IMG/VR virus record: IMGVR_UViG_3300020056_000156
Span: 1 to 24,782 of that record
Direction: 5' to 3' (one strand)
DNA: 24,782 nt
From: a virus
Each line of letters begins with the position of its first letter. Positions within the stretch are counted from its first letter, which is position 1. The notes beneath the pieces are model-generated. The model searched no databases. It was not told the origin of the DNA and saw only the letters and a list, made by a program, of their open reading frames with translations. Shown piece after piece: positions 5,925-14,278 of the stretch. The translations under genes and the position numbers were made by a program.

Positions 5925-7400
5925 ATGGAGGTAAACTTTGTTTACGATCCATTCGACGTACACCTGCCTTTTCACAAGACAGCGGCAAGGGAGAAGGCCG
6001 CTATCGGCGCCGTGGGCAGCGGCAAAACTATCGCACTCTGCGCCGACGCTATCAGCCTGGCCCTAACCCAGCCCGGCAGCCGCATCATGGTCGCCCGTCA
6101 GACTATCCCGGCGCTGCGCGACACTACTGAGACTGAGTTCGTCAACCTGCTTACGCAGCGAGAAGACGATGATGACGAAGGTAAGACACTGTGGGAGCTG
6201 TGCGAAGCCAAGCGCATGGCGGGGCACATTGACCGTATCTACTTTCCCAACGGCTCAGAGGTGATGTTCCGGTCGCTGGACGACTGGCGCAAGCATATGT
6301 CCCTTAACTTGGCGGCTGTGTACATTGACGAGGCGTCTGAGGTCGAGTATGACGCTTTCAACGGCCTCAAGACACGCCTTAGGCAGCAGCAGCCCACCGC
6401 TCAGGCGCGTAATATGGGCTACACATGGGACAAGAACAACGTAAGACAGTTGGTTGCGCTGGCTACGAACCCCAACGGCCACGACTGGATTTGGGACCAC
6501 TTCGTAAACCAGGACGTACAGGGCCGCAGGTACTTTAGGTCCACGTCATTCGACAATCCGACGCTCTACAAGGACGATGGGCGACCGTCTGACTACCTAG
6601 AATCGCTACTCGCCATGCCTGAGATGTGGGTGAGGCGCTACGTGCTGTGCGAGTTCGACGCATTTGAGGGCCAGATTCTTGAGTTCTCCCCGGCGGACCA
6701 CGTTGTTAACCATTTTGACCCGCCGAAGGACTGGGAACGGGCGATGGGGCTGGACTGGGGGCTCAGAAACCCCACGGCGGTCGTGTGGTGGGCGCGGAAA
6801 CCCGGCACAATGCGCTGGTATCAGTACCGAGAGTGGCAGACCTACGACCCGACGGACGCCACTTCGCGTGAATCCTACGTGACCATGAGCGTTCACGACA
6901 TTGCCCGCACGATTAAGGCGCTTGAGGGCGATGAAAAGATCAAATACCGCGCGGCAGACCCGGCAATCCGCAATCGCATGGGCGAATCCACGAAATCTGT
7001 GCAGCATTGGTTCTCAACCCACGGTATTGACTTCCAGCTGGGCAGCAAGGACTACTCATCGCGCATTAACGCCCTGAATCAGCTGCTTGTCAGGGGGGAA
7101 CTGGTGCTTTCTACCGAATGCCCCATGACATCGGTGGCATTCCAACAGTATCGGTGGGCGGCTATCCAGGTATCGCGCGAAACTGACGGGCAGGAGAAGC
7201 CTCGTAAGAAGGATGACCACCTTGTAGACGCTGCTCAGTACATTGCCACGCTATTTTACGGCGAGGCCCCGGCTCCTACGCCTGAAAAGCCCGTAAAGAC
7301 CTTCAATGACGAGATATGGGGCCAAGTTAATAAGCAAATCAAGGCTCAACAGGCAAGAATCCGGCATTCACCGGAATATGCTAGAAATAGTATGATATAA
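5925..7400 (+). CDS. terL: Terminase large subunit (packaging ATPase-nuclease)
   Basis: This 491-residue motor pumps DNA into the procapsid through the portal and cuts the concatemer. Walker A is GAVGSGKT at residues 28-35, Walker B AVYIDE at 131-136 (Asp135, Glu136), and the coupling motif ALATNPNGH is at about 178-186. The RNase H-like nuclease carries Asp277 in MGLDWGLRNPTAVVWW, Asp345 in RAADPA, and Asp431 and Asp435 in KKDDHLVDAAQY. Length and motif spacing are normal. ATG 5925 has AAGGAAGG upstream. The last codons (ATG ATA TAA) lie inside the promoter motif at 7393-7401. Confidence 0.95.
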   Translation: MEVNFVYDPFDVHLPFHKTAAREKAAIGAVGSGKTIALCADAISLALTQPGSRIMVARQTIPALRDTTETEFVNLLTQREDDDDEGKTLWELCEAKRMAGHIDRIYFPNGSEVMFRSLDDWRKHMSLNLAAVYIDEASEVEYDAFNGLKTRLRQQQPTAQARNMGYTWDKNNVRQLVALATNPNGHDWIWDHFVNQDVQGRRYFRSTSFDNPTLYKDDGRPSDYLESLLAMPEMWVRRYVLCEFDAFEGQILEFSPADHVVNHFDPPKDWERAMGLDWGLRNPTAVVWWARKPGTMRWYQYREWQTYDPTDATSRESYVTMSVHDIARTIKALEGDEKIKYRAADPAIRNRMGESTKSVQHWFSTHGIDFQLGSKDYSSRINALNQLLVRGELVLSTECPMTSVAFQQYRWAAIQVSRETDGQEKPRKKDDHLVDAAQYIATLFYGEAPAPTPEKPVKTFNDEIWGQVNKQIKAQQARIRHSPEYARNSMI

Positions 7401-7401
7401 T
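7393..7401 (+). promoter_or_regulatory. Extended -10 promoter before the portal-capsid genes
   Basis: TGATATAAT overlaps the terminase stop codon. It is preceded by AAATAGTA, identical to the sequence before the 17267 copy. There is no recognisable -35 at normal spacing. The predicted start of transcription is around 7407-7409, at or next to the ATG at 7409, so this transcript would be leaderless or nearly so. Confidence 0.65.
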
Positions 7402-7408
7402 GGGGACC

Positions 7409-7753
7409 ATGAGTAAATATACCGAGATGGCACAGTATCACGCCCACAATCCCGACCCTCGGGTTGCGGGCTGCCTAAACACTCTGAGGGACGAGCAGGG
7501 TGTCGTGTTTCCCGGCATTGAGCCGGACACATCGGCCTTCTGCTTCGTAGGTGAGTCCAGCATTCTTGCGGCTTGCCACGTTATCTGGGGAGCCGACGTG
7601 CGAAAGCTGCGCGACTACCTTGAAGGTAAGGAAGACGACAAGACCGCTGCGTATGAGGCGCGGATTGTCGAGCTTGAGAAGGAACTTAAGAAGTATGAGA
7701 ACTTCATTGATGCCGCTGAGGACGCTGGCATCTTTATTCCTGCAATTAGCTAA
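7409..7753 (+). CDS. Small hypothetical protein with C-terminal coiled coil
   Basis: This 114-residue protein sits between terminase and portal. An in-frame ATG at 7400 is possible but falls in the promoter -10 hexamer. ATG 7409, with GGGGA 4 bases upstream, is preferred. The N-terminal part has YTEMAQYHAHNPDPRVAGCL and a compact hydrophobic stretch (FCFVGESSILAACHVIWGAD). The C-terminal part is a strong heptad-like helix (AAYEARIVELEKELKKYENF). I do not recognise the family. Its position suggests a head or packaging accessory role, but it may be non-structural. Confidence 0.65.
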   Translation: MSKYTEMAQYHAHNPDPRVAGCLNTLRDEQGVVFPGIEPDTSAFCFVGESSILAACHVIWGADVRKLRDYLEGKEDDKTAAYEARIVELEKELKKYENFIDAAEDAGIFIPAIS

Positions 7754-7761
7754 GAGGTCCA

Positions 7762-9633
7762 ATGGCAGATACTTCTGACGCTACACCTAAACTGGATATC
7801 ATGGAGCTGCAGCAGCGCAAGGAGTATGCGCGTAAGTCGCGGCGTGTCTGGGAGGGTGAGTGGTGGGCTAACCTCGCTTATGTGAACGGCGAGCAGTACG
7901 TCAAGTGGGATCTTAACACAAACCGCTTGATTGAGATGCACCAGGTGCCGGGTAGCGAGCGCGTTATCCGCAACATCTGCATGCCCATCACGCGACGTGA
8001 GCGAGCCAAGATTCTTAAGACTATCCCGACGGTTGAGGCCCTGCCTAAGACTGAGAAGGAAGACGACCAGTACATTGCCAAGGTGATAAACGCTCAGTTC
8101 CGTGACTGGCGCAAGAAGTGGAAGATGGACCGCCGCCTTCGGAACGCATCGTTCTGGGTCGTCACTACTGGTAACGTCTGGATGAAGTGGTACTGGGATA
8201 GCGCGAATAAGTGCGTGCAGACGGCGGTTGTCCCACCGTTTGACATTTACCCCGACCCTTATGCCAAGTCCATGCTGGACTGCCGCTGGGTCATTCAGAC
8301 GCAGTTCCTTGACCTGCAGACTGCTAAGGAGCGTTACGGCAAGGACTTCAAGGCGATGGAGATGGACGCCCTTGCAGGTCTTGAGGGCAGGCTGTACGCG
8401 AACTACGCGGACGCCTTCTCCGCAAACCTGCCCGGTGTGGTTGTGAACGAGTACTGGGAGCCGCCGAGCGCGACGCGACCCAAGGGCGCGTACGTGGTGT
8501 GGGCCGGTCACGAGATGGTCCATGAAGGTCCGTTCCCGTACAAGCATGGTAAGCTGCCGTTCACCCACATCGGGCACATTGAGCGTGCGAACACTAAGTG
8601 GTACGCATCGGTCATGGACTACATCCGAGGCCCGCAGGAGGAGCTTAATCGTGTCGAGTCGCAGATTTTGGAGAACCGGAACCTCGCCAATGGCAAGTGG
8701 TTCATCCCTCACACGCTTGAGCTTGAAGCGGACCCGGACGCCAGCCCGCGCCAGATTCTTCGCGCGTCGGGAGGCCCGCCGGACGCGGCTCCGCAGTTCA
8801 TCGAGATTTCCGCGCTCCCGTCGTGGGTAGCGAACGAGTCTGACCGTATTACCATGTTCGCTCAGGATATGGCGGGTCAGCACGAGGTAAGCCGGGGCGG
8901 CGTGCCCGGTCGTGTGGAGGCCGCGCAGGCTATCCAGCTGCTGCAGGAGACCGATGACGAGGTGCTTAAGGACACCATTCACTCAATGGAAGAGGCGCTG
9001 TCGGAAGGCTACTGGCAGTGTGCCAACCTGCTCAAGCAGTTTGGCAACCCGAAGCAGATTCTTAAGGCGTACGACGACGAGGGCCGCGTTGAGGTCATGG
9101 AGTTCATGGTACAGGACCTGCCCGACGGAAACGACCTGCAGATTACTACTCAGACCACCACCGGCCTGCCTCAGAGCATCGCTGGCCGTTGGGACCGGGT
9201 GCTGAACCTGTGGCAGTACAAGATTATTGAGGACCCGAAGCAGGCTATGGAGCTTCTGAACCTCGCGCCTGAGAACCCTGACCTGCTGCCCGAGGCTCAG
9301 GACAAGGCACAAGCTTACCGGGAGAATAAGCTGATGAAGGGCGAGCTTGACGGCGAGCCCCGGCCTATTGAGCCGTATCAGTGGAACAATCACCCGGTCC
9401 ATATGGAAGAGCACCGCCGTTACATGAACTCAGAAGAGTACCGGCAGCTGGACCCTCAGACCCAGCAGTTCTTCCATTTCCACCTTGAGCAGCACGAGCA
9501 GATGCACTTGGAAGAGGTGCAGAAGCAGGCTACAATTGAAATGACTGCTCAGGGACAACCGCCTATGCCTCCTGAGGGGGGCGGAGGCCCAATGCCACCG
9601 GGACCCGGTGGACCAGCGCCAGTACAGGCATAG
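7762..9633 (+). CDS. Portal protein
   Basis: This 623-residue protein forms the dodecameric ring at one capsid vertex through which DNA is packaged and ejected. The size and order (after terminase, before scaffold and capsid) match P22-like podovirus portals. Supporting text includes the N-terminal YARKSRRVWEGEWWANLAYV, which resembles the opening of portal proteins. VIRNICMPITRRERAKILKT and VVPPFDIYPDPYAKSMLDCR (clip/wing-type) follow. MDYIRGPQEELNRVESQILE, a long helical region, lies at about residues 285-310. The C-terminal tail is Gln/His-rich and then Pro/Gly-rich (PPMPPEGGGGPMPPGPGG), which suggests a flexible barrel end. The ATG has AAGAGG upstream. Confidence 0.9.
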   Translation: MADTSDATPKLDIMELQQRKEYARKSRRVWEGEWWANLAYVNGEQYVKWDLNTNRLIEMHQVPGSERVIRNICMPITRRERAKILKTIPTVEALPKTEKEDDQYIAKVINAQFRDWRKKWKMDRRLRNASFWVVTTGNVWMKWYWDSANKCVQTAVVPPFDIYPDPYAKSMLDCRWVIQTQFLDLQTAKERYGKDFKAMEMDALAGLEGRLYANYADAFSANLPGVVVNEYWEPPSATRPKGAYVVWAGHEMVHEGPFPYKHGKLPFTHIGHIERANTKWYASVMDYIRGPQEELNRVESQILENRNLANGKWFIPHTLELEADPDASPRQILRASGGPPDAAPQFIEISALPSWVANESDRITMFAQDMAGQHEVSRGGVPGRVEAAQAIQLLQETDDEVLKDTIHSMEEALSEGYWQCANLLKQFGNPKQILKAYDDEGRVEVMEFMVQDLPDGNDLQITTQTTTGLPQSIAGRWDRVLNLWQYKIIEDPKQAMELLNLAPENPDLLPEAQDKAQAYRENKLMKGELDGEPRPIEPYQWNNHPVHMEEHRRYMNSEEYRQLDPQTQQFFHFHLEQHEQMHLEEVQKQATIEMTAQGQPPMPPEGGGGPMPPGPGGPAPVQA

Positions 9634-9641
9634 GAGAGCAA

Positions 9642-9923
9642 ATGGATATTACTAAGGCAGCCGACCAGGCTACCAACGCACTTTCGACAATCGTGATGAT
9701 CGCTCAGCAGGCAGGCGACGAGGAAATCGCCAAGGCCGCTGAGAACATGATCCGAGCGGTTGGTGAGATTCAGCAGCGACTCGGTGTCCCTGCTGAGGGG
9801 CAGGCACAGCAGCCGGGAGCACCGACTGCACAGCCTCCCGCTATGTCGGGAAACCCTGACATGGCAGCAGCCGCTGCAGAAGCAACGGCTATGATGAATC
9901 AACCTACTACGCCTCCCATGTGA
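9642..9923 (+). CDS. Small Ala/Gln/Pro-rich protein between portal and scaffold
   Basis: This 93-residue protein starts 8 bases after the portal stop, with AGGAGAG upstream. Residues 1-48 are an amphipathic helical region (TNALSTIVMIAQQAGDEEIA, then ENMIRAVGEIQQRLG). The rest is low-complexity Gln/Pro/Ala (QAQQPGAPTAQPPAMSG) ending in Met-rich EATAMMNQPTTPPM. No known domain is recognised. The tail is similar in composition to the portal C terminus. It may be a scaffold accessory or minor head protein; this is inference from position only. Confidence 0.65.
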   Translation: MDITKAADQATNALSTIVMIAQQAGDEEIAKAAENMIRAVGEIQQRLGVPAEGQAQQPGAPTAQPPAMSGNPDMAAAAAEATAMMNQPTTPPM

Positions 9924-9936
9924 GGCAAGGAGAACC

Positions 9937-10785
9937 ATGAGCGAGACAGCAGAGGCACAGGCAGGCGACGGCGGACTTGAGGTTTCCCCGGAGGATGTTG
10001 CTCCGAAGGAGTCAAAGTCTGCTGGAAGCAAGCCCAAGACCGAAAGCAAGGAGAAGTCGTCACAGCCCAAGTCTGAGGCAAAGAGTTCTGACGAGAAGTC
10101 TGAGCCGAGGCAGGAGGCCAAGGAGGACGGAACCGCTCCGTGGGCCAAGGACCTTGCGGATCGTGGTCTTAACGACCCCAACTTTGACAGCTATCTTCGT
10201 GAAGTCTGGCAGCCGCGCATGACGCAGTTCGAGCAGGACCTGGGCAACTGGTCCAACCTGTTCGGTGGCGATATGGAGCGAGCCCAGATTATGGCGGGAC
10301 TGGCAGATGCGTTGGAGCAGGACCCGGAAGGTACTTATCAGCAGATCGGGGAACTTCTCGGTTTGCTGACTGACAGCGAGGAAGGCTCCCCTGTGGGAGA
10401 GGACCAGCTTGCAGGTGATGGCACGGATGAGACAGACGGTACAGAGCCGGATGAGTACCGGCAGTGGGTTATGTCCAAGATGCAGGAGGAACAAGAGGCA
10501 AAGCAGGACGCCGCATATGAGGACCTTCTTGCTGAGCTTGAGACTGCACACCCCGGATTTGACCGTGAGCTGTTTCATGCAGCCATCGTCGCCTTTGATG
10601 GCGACCCCGATCAGGCGCTTACGTGGTACATGAAGTACCACCGGGCACCTGAGCCAGCAGCTGAGATGGACGGCCCGGACCCAGTGGGTGAGGGCAATCC
10701 CGTTCCTCCTACTCAGGAGACTTACTCGGGAATTGGCGACGCGATTGCAGCCTTTATGTCGGAAGACAAGACTGCACGCTCGTAA
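9937..10785 (+). CDS. Scaffolding protein
   Basis: This 282-residue internal assembly protein is expected to direct capsid subunits into a procapsid and then leave. It lies between portal and major capsid protein, the standard position. The N-terminal 70 residues are disordered and highly charged Lys/Glu/Ser (ESKSAGSKPKTESKEKSSQP). The centre contains SYLREVWQPRMTQFEQDLGN and acidic helices (LADALEQDPEGTYQQIGELL). The C-terminal part (WVMSKMQEEQEAKQDAAYED, then FDRELFHAAIVAFDGDPDQA) is helical and likely contacts the capsid. There is little sequence conservation in this family, so the call rests on position, charge and helix content. ATG has AAGGAGAA upstream. Confidence 0.82.
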   Translation: MSETAEAQAGDGGLEVSPEDVAPKESKSAGSKPKTESKEKSSQPKSEAKSSDEKSEPRQEAKEDGTAPWAKDLADRGLNDPNFDSYLREVWQPRMTQFEQDLGNWSNLFGGDMERAQIMAGLADALEQDPEGTYQQIGELLGLLTDSEEGSPVGEDQLAGDGTDETDGTEPDEYRQWVMSKMQEEQEAKQDAAYEDLLAELETAHPGFDRELFHAAIVAFDGDPDQALTWYMKYHRAPEPAAEMDGPDPVGEGNPVPPTQETYSGIGDAIAAFMSEDKTARS

Positions 10786-10804
10786 CTAATCTAGGAGAAA
10801 TCTA

Positions 10805-12124
10805 ATGGCGGATACCGCTAGTTTCAGCGCAGCGATGAAGACCAAGTTTATTGGGCCGATTCGTGACCAGCTGAACTCAAACAAGATTCTTCTCTTCGGT
10901 CTGCGTACCCGTGACGGTGACGACAAGCAGGACATGCCTCACGCCTCGCGCGACTTTAGGGGAATCGTTGCAGACTCGACCGGCATTGACTTTGTTGGTA
11001 ACGAGTTCCGCATCCCGCTCCGCACTTCGCGGAATCAGGGTACTGGTGCCCGAGCTGAGAACGCTATTCTTCCGGCTCCGGGGAACCAGGGTTACAAGTA
11101 CATCAGCGAGGCTCTTCGCTACTTCTACGGTCTGTTCAACATCACTGGTCAGCTTCTTAAGGCCAGTGCCACGAACGAGGGTGCGTTCCGTCGCGCCCTG
11201 CAGGCTGAGATGGAGGGCCTTACGGACGACCTTAAGCGCCACGTCAACATCCAGGCTTACGGCCTCGGTGACGGCGTGATTGCCACGGTCGCTTCGACTA
11301 CTGTTGACGCGAAGGGCGACGCCCTTCCCGCTAACACTGTTCAGCTTGACTCGACCGTCTACTTTCAGGGTGGCGAGTACGTGGACTTCTACGCGGCTGC
11401 TAACGTGCCGGGTAGCGCTCCGCTGAACGCGACTGCTGTGTACGTGACGCAGATTGACCGTGAGCGTGTCACGGTGACGTTCAGCGCGGACCCCTCGGGT
11501 TACGTCGCTGACGGCCAGGTCATTGTCCGCGCATCGTCTGACTCGACTCAGGCTGTGCCGAACAACGACTACATGGACGCGATCAACGGTCTGCGTAACA
11601 TCATTGACGACACCGAGGCGCTGCATGGTCTTGACCCTGCTAACGCTGGTGAGTCTTTCTGGCGCTCGTCTGTGGTGGACGCGGAGGGTAACACGGTTGG
11701 TGATGACCTGCTTCGTCGCTTGAAGGACGCTGTGGGCTTTGAGTCCGGCTCCGACGAGGAGATGATTCTCATTACTACTCGTGGCATTCGTAACCGCTAC
11801 GCGCAGGAGCTCGTGGCCTACAAGCGCTTCAACGACGCTCAGTCGGTGAAGCTGCGCGGTGGGTTCACGGCGCTCATGTTTGACGAGACTCCGATGGTTT
11901 ACGACGACCACTGCCCCTCCGGGCACCTGTTCGCCGTGAACACGGACGCCATGTTCTGGTCGCAGATGAGCGACTGGGAGTGGATGGAGGAGGACGGCGA
12001 GGTTCTTAAGTGGGAGCCGCGCTATGACCGTTACGTCGGTATCCTGTTCAAGTACTGCAACCTCGGTACTTGGGCGCGTAACCGTCACGGTAAGATCGTC
12101 AACGCTGAGGATGACGTTAAGTAG
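10805..12124 (+). CDS. Major capsid protein
   Basis: This 439-residue protein is the probable HK97-fold shell subunit. It follows scaffold, has a strong AGGAGA ribosome site at 10793-10798, and is closed by a strong hairpin terminator, as expected for the most abundant product. The N-terminal arm (TKFIGPIRDQLNSNKILLFG) is followed by FVGNEFRIPLRTSRNQGTGA. An E-loop-like region and a long helix (EGAFRRALQAEMEGLTDDLK) come next. A Thr/Val-rich beta domain (about 185-265) may be an inserted or protruding domain. The A-domain-like C terminus includes MILITTRGIRNRYAQELVAY and GGFTALMFDETPMVYDDHCP. No protease gene or cleavage site is visible. Confidence 0.9.
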   Translation: MADTASFSAAMKTKFIGPIRDQLNSNKILLFGLRTRDGDDKQDMPHASRDFRGIVADSTGIDFVGNEFRIPLRTSRNQGTGARAENAILPAPGNQGYKYISEALRYFYGLFNITGQLLKASATNEGAFRRALQAEMEGLTDDLKRHVNIQAYGLGDGVIATVASTTVDAKGDALPANTVQLDSTVYFQGGEYVDFYAAANVPGSAPLNATAVYVTQIDRERVTVTFSADPSGYVADGQVIVRASSDSTQAVPNNDYMDAINGLRNIIDDTEALHGLDPANAGESFWRSSVVDAEGNTVGDDLLRRLKDAVGFESGSDEEMILITTRGIRNRYAQELVAYKRFNDAQSVKLRGGFTALMFDETPMVYDDHCPSGHLFAVNTDAMFWSQMSDWEWMEEDGEVLKWEPRYDRYVGILFKYCNLGTWARNRHGKIVNAEDDVK

Positions 12125-12148
12125 CCTTAGCTGGTAGCGGGAGCAGGT

Positions 12149-12180
12149 CGGGGTGGGGTCTGAAATACGGCCCCACCCCG
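12149..12180 (+). terminator. Strong hairpin terminator after the capsid gene
   Basis: The arms CGGGGTGGGG (12149-12158) and CCCCACCCCG (12171-12180) are perfectly complementary. The stem can extend by a C-G and a G-U pair around an 8-base loop (TGAAATAC). No run of T follows, so it may be leaky, act as an mRNA 3' stabiliser for the capsid message, or terminate by a tract-independent route. It lies just before a promoter, which fits separating the capsid unit from the next one. Confidence 0.8.
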
Positions 12181-12189
12181 CTATCAATG

Positions 12190-12198
12190 TGATATAAT
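12190..12198 (+). promoter_or_regulatory. Extended -10 promoter before the connector genes
   Basis: TGATATAAT starts 10 bases after the capsid terminator hairpin and lies 9 bases before the ATG at 12208. No -35 is recognisable; the spacer region is the terminator stem. The AGGAG at 12199-12203 falls between -10 and the predicted start of transcription, so it could serve only read-through mRNA. Transcripts from this promoter would be nearly leaderless. Confidence 0.65.
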
Positions 12199-12207
12199 AG
12201 GAGCCCA

Positions 12208-12954
12208 ATGCCTGAGACACCAATCTTTAATATTCCGTGGACCGAGGATGACGATTACGTCAAGGAATGGCCCGCGCTTTCTAAGGCCATTGCCGAGGCT
12301 GTCGAGGCCGCGTGCGGCATCGCCACGTCTGTGCCTCAGGTCACCCCACCGGGCGCAATGACTCAGTTCGCGGGTGATAAGGCGCATATCCCGGCAGGCT
12401 GGCTTGTCTGCGATGGATCGTCCTACTCGTCTAACCCAGCAGGGCTTTATTACAACCTTTACAAAGCTATCTCAACTCGCTTTGGTTCGGACGGCGCCGG
12501 ACCAGATGGATTTGATCGGTTCAAGGTTCCTAACATGAACGGACTCTTTCCGCGTGGTGTGGTAAATGACCTTGGTATCGGTGACGCTGGTAAGGGCGGC
12601 TCGGATAACGCAGTCGTCGTGAGCCACACTCACTCAGGATCAGGCACCACGAGTTCTGCTGGTCACCACAGCCACCACATGGATCTCGCTGGTCATCACT
12701 CGCATACTCAGCATCGAACTTACTCCGCAAACTATGTCTATGGGCTTTCATCGGGTCCGGGTCAGTACGCGGTGAACTATGGCGAATACGCGCAGGTGCT
12801 GGATTATCAGGGCAATCATAGCCACGGCCTCCACGGAGCCGGTGACCACACTCACACTTTCAGTGTAACTACCGGCGGTGCAAGCGGTGAGTCGGATGGC
12901 ATCGGTAAGAACGTCCCGGCCTACATGCCAATGTACTACATCATCAAGATTTAA
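12208..12954 (+). CDS. Tail-collar domain protein 4 with multiple His-x-His motifs
   Basis: This 248-residue appendage protein is probably a collar, head or short tail fibre, given its place between capsid and connector genes. The N terminus (FNIPWTEDDDYVKEWPALSK, then AIAEAV) resembles that of the collar protein at 1553. The tail-collar domain lies at about residues 47-118: PPGAMTQFAG, IPAGWLVCDGSSY, FKVPNMNGLFPRG. Five His-x-His sites follow: His140/142, His154/156, His164/166, His204/206 and His214/216. In known phage fibres such motifs bind metal ions along a trimer axis. The end NVPAYMPMYYIIKI is the typical closing strand of collar proteins. The two GHHSH units are adjacent near-repeats. 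The domain call is strong; the location on the virion is inferred. Confidence 0.83.
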   Translation: MPETPIFNIPWTEDDDYVKEWPALSKAIAEAVEAACGIATSVPQVTPPGAMTQFAGDKAHIPAGWLVCDGSSYSSNPAGLYYNLYKAISTRFGSDGAGPDGFDRFKVPNMNGLFPRGVVNDLGIGDAGKGGSDNAVVVSHTHSGSGTTSSAGHHSHHMDLAGHHSHTQHRTYSANYVYGLSSGPGQYAVNYGEYAQVLDYQGNHSHGLHGAGDHTHTFSVTTGGASGESDGIGKNVPAYMPMYYIIKI

Positions 12955-12962
12955 GGAGCATC

Positions 12963-13355
12963 ATGCTTGTTACTCAGCTACCAGAAGGACTTAAGCTTGC
13001 GAACGACTCAAAGATGGTATTCGTTGAGTCTGACCTGTATGGTATTGTGGAGCGCCTGCAGGAGCTTGATCCGAACCTGTACGTCGTCTTCCACGAGAAG
13101 AACGAGAAGCCCTTTACGGTAATGGAGAAGTGCGCCGATGGCGTGCTTCGCTTCGTGGCTCGCTACGAGGAGCTTGACGCGCGAGTCATTGAGCACATGC
13201 AGTACATCTTGAAGGTGCCGTTCGAGGAGCGGCTTAAGAAGGTTGAGAAGGAAATTGACGAGGCGAACGCGCTGTACGAGAAGCCGGACGAGGAAATCCT
13301 GGACTGGCTCGCTACGGAGATGCGACGTGACATGCTAAAGTATGGGATTGTATAA
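12963..13355 (+). CDS. Hypothetical protein, charged alpha/beta
   Basis: This 130-residue protein lies 8 bases after the collar protein, with the same TTAAGGAGCATCATG junction seen at 4592. The first half looks mixed alpha/beta (MVFVESDLYGIVERLQELDP, LYVVFHEKNEKPFTVM). The second half is a long charged helix (KVPFEERLKKVEKEIDEANA). No family is recognised. Its place between capsid and adaptor genes suggests a head-completion or assembly role, but nothing in the sequence shows it. The stop overlaps the next ATG (TAATG). Confidence 0.7.
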   Translation: MLVTQLPEGLKLANDSKMVFVESDLYGIVERLQELDPNLYVVFHEKNEKPFTVMEKCADGVLRFVARYEELDARVIEHMQYILKVPFEERLKKVEKEIDEANALYEKPDEEILDWLATEMRRDMLKYGIV

Positions 13356-14278
13356 TGCCACTACGTGACCCAAGAATTGCTCCCATCAGGGATAGCCGAG
13401 GCGACAGGCATGAAGACCACCGTTACACGGGCTACGGGAACGAGCACGAGGTTCGAGATGAAGGGAAGTATCTCGGTGACAACTTCCACAGGGACTCGTT
13501 CCTGTTTCAGATAGACCCTCCGCCGTACGCCGCTGACGACAATCAGGACCATATTAATTATTACGGGAAAGACACGGGCGTTCACGCACGCGGGATGAGC
13601 CCGGACGGCTACCCCCACGGTAAGGAGCCTTATCCGGGGAACGACAGTAACCAGCAAAGGCTTTTCGGGGACAGTGATCTTCCCGTTCCTGACCCGTTTA
13701 AAGAGTGGGGGGTTCAGGAGTTCAAGTCCAAGTACCCGCCGGGGAAGAAGGAGAACAGGCAGTGGTACGCGAGCCACATCTACGGACGGCTTGATCCGAG
13801 CGGGCACAGGCGCTTCGGTGACACTCTGGGCAAAGGCGGCATGGACTCCATTGACCGCTGGTGGAACGTGAGTGACTTGATTGGTCACGGATTGATGGAT
13901 GAGCTGCAGAAGCCCGGCGACGACGACGGCATGTCGGATGAAGCGTGGCAGCGCAAGAAGATGAAGAAGGCGCTTTACATGCAGAAGCAGACTCGCCCCG
14001 ACGGCACTGAGACTGACGTAGCTGATCTTTACGGCGCGAAGGATAAACTGCCCTCCCAGATGGAGCGCCACGACCCGGAGCTGTTTGAGTCTCTTGAACT
14101 CTCGCCGGGCGACAACCCGCAGTACGAGCTTGGCAAGCCCTCCGCTCGGGAGCGTGCTACTAAGAAGTTTGCCGCCAAGCAGGAGAAGGCAGAAGAGGAT
14201 TACGCTAAGAAGGGCGTTACCGGCCTAAATGACATGCTGGCCTCTGCACTTGGCCTTGGTAAGAAGAAGAAGGGCTAA
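13355..14278 (+). CDS. Hypothetical hydrophilic virion-associated protein
   Basis: This 307-residue protein is strongly hydrophilic and rich in Asp, Gly, His, Arg and Tyr in its N-terminal half (DRHEDHRYTGYGNEHEVRDE), which looks disordered. A more ordered centre follows (YASHIYGRLDPSGHRRFGDT, WWNVSDLIGHGLMDEL). The C-terminal part is lysine-rich and helical, ending in ASALGLGKKKKG. I recognise no domain. It is placed between the collar protein and the adaptor-like protein, so a connector or head role is possible. It starts with TAATG overlap and ends with TAATG overlap, so expression is coupled to both neighbours. Confidence 0.7.
   Translation: MPLRDPRIAPIRDSRGDRHEDHRYTGYGNEHEVRDEGKYLGDNFHRDSFLFQIDPPPYAADDNQDHINYYGKDTGVHARGMSPDGYPHGKEPYPGNDSNQQRLFGDSDLPVPDPFKEWGVQEFKSKYPPGKKENRQWYASHIYGRLDPSGHRRFGDTLGKGGMDSIDRWWNVSDLIGHGLMDELQKPGDDDGMSDEAWQRKKMKKALYMQKQTRPDGTETDVADLYGAKDKLPSQMERHDPELFESLELSPGDNPQYELGKPSARERATKKFAAKQEKAEEDYAKKGVTGLNDMLASALGLGKKKKG

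Noticed and set aside
7750-8982. Long - strand open frame of 410 codons opposite the portal gene
   Set aside because: Shadow of a well-supported + strand gene, with no motifs.
10877-12223. Long - strand open frame of 448 codons opposite the capsid gene
   Set aside because: It is a codon-bias shadow of the capsid gene; the product is Arg/Val/Leu-rich with no domain.
13327-13356. GTGACA and TATAAT with an 18-base spacer, resembling a promoter
   Set aside because: The hexamer is formed by the stop/start overlap (TATAATG) of two coupled genes, lacks the TGn extension, and would start transcription inside the next gene.
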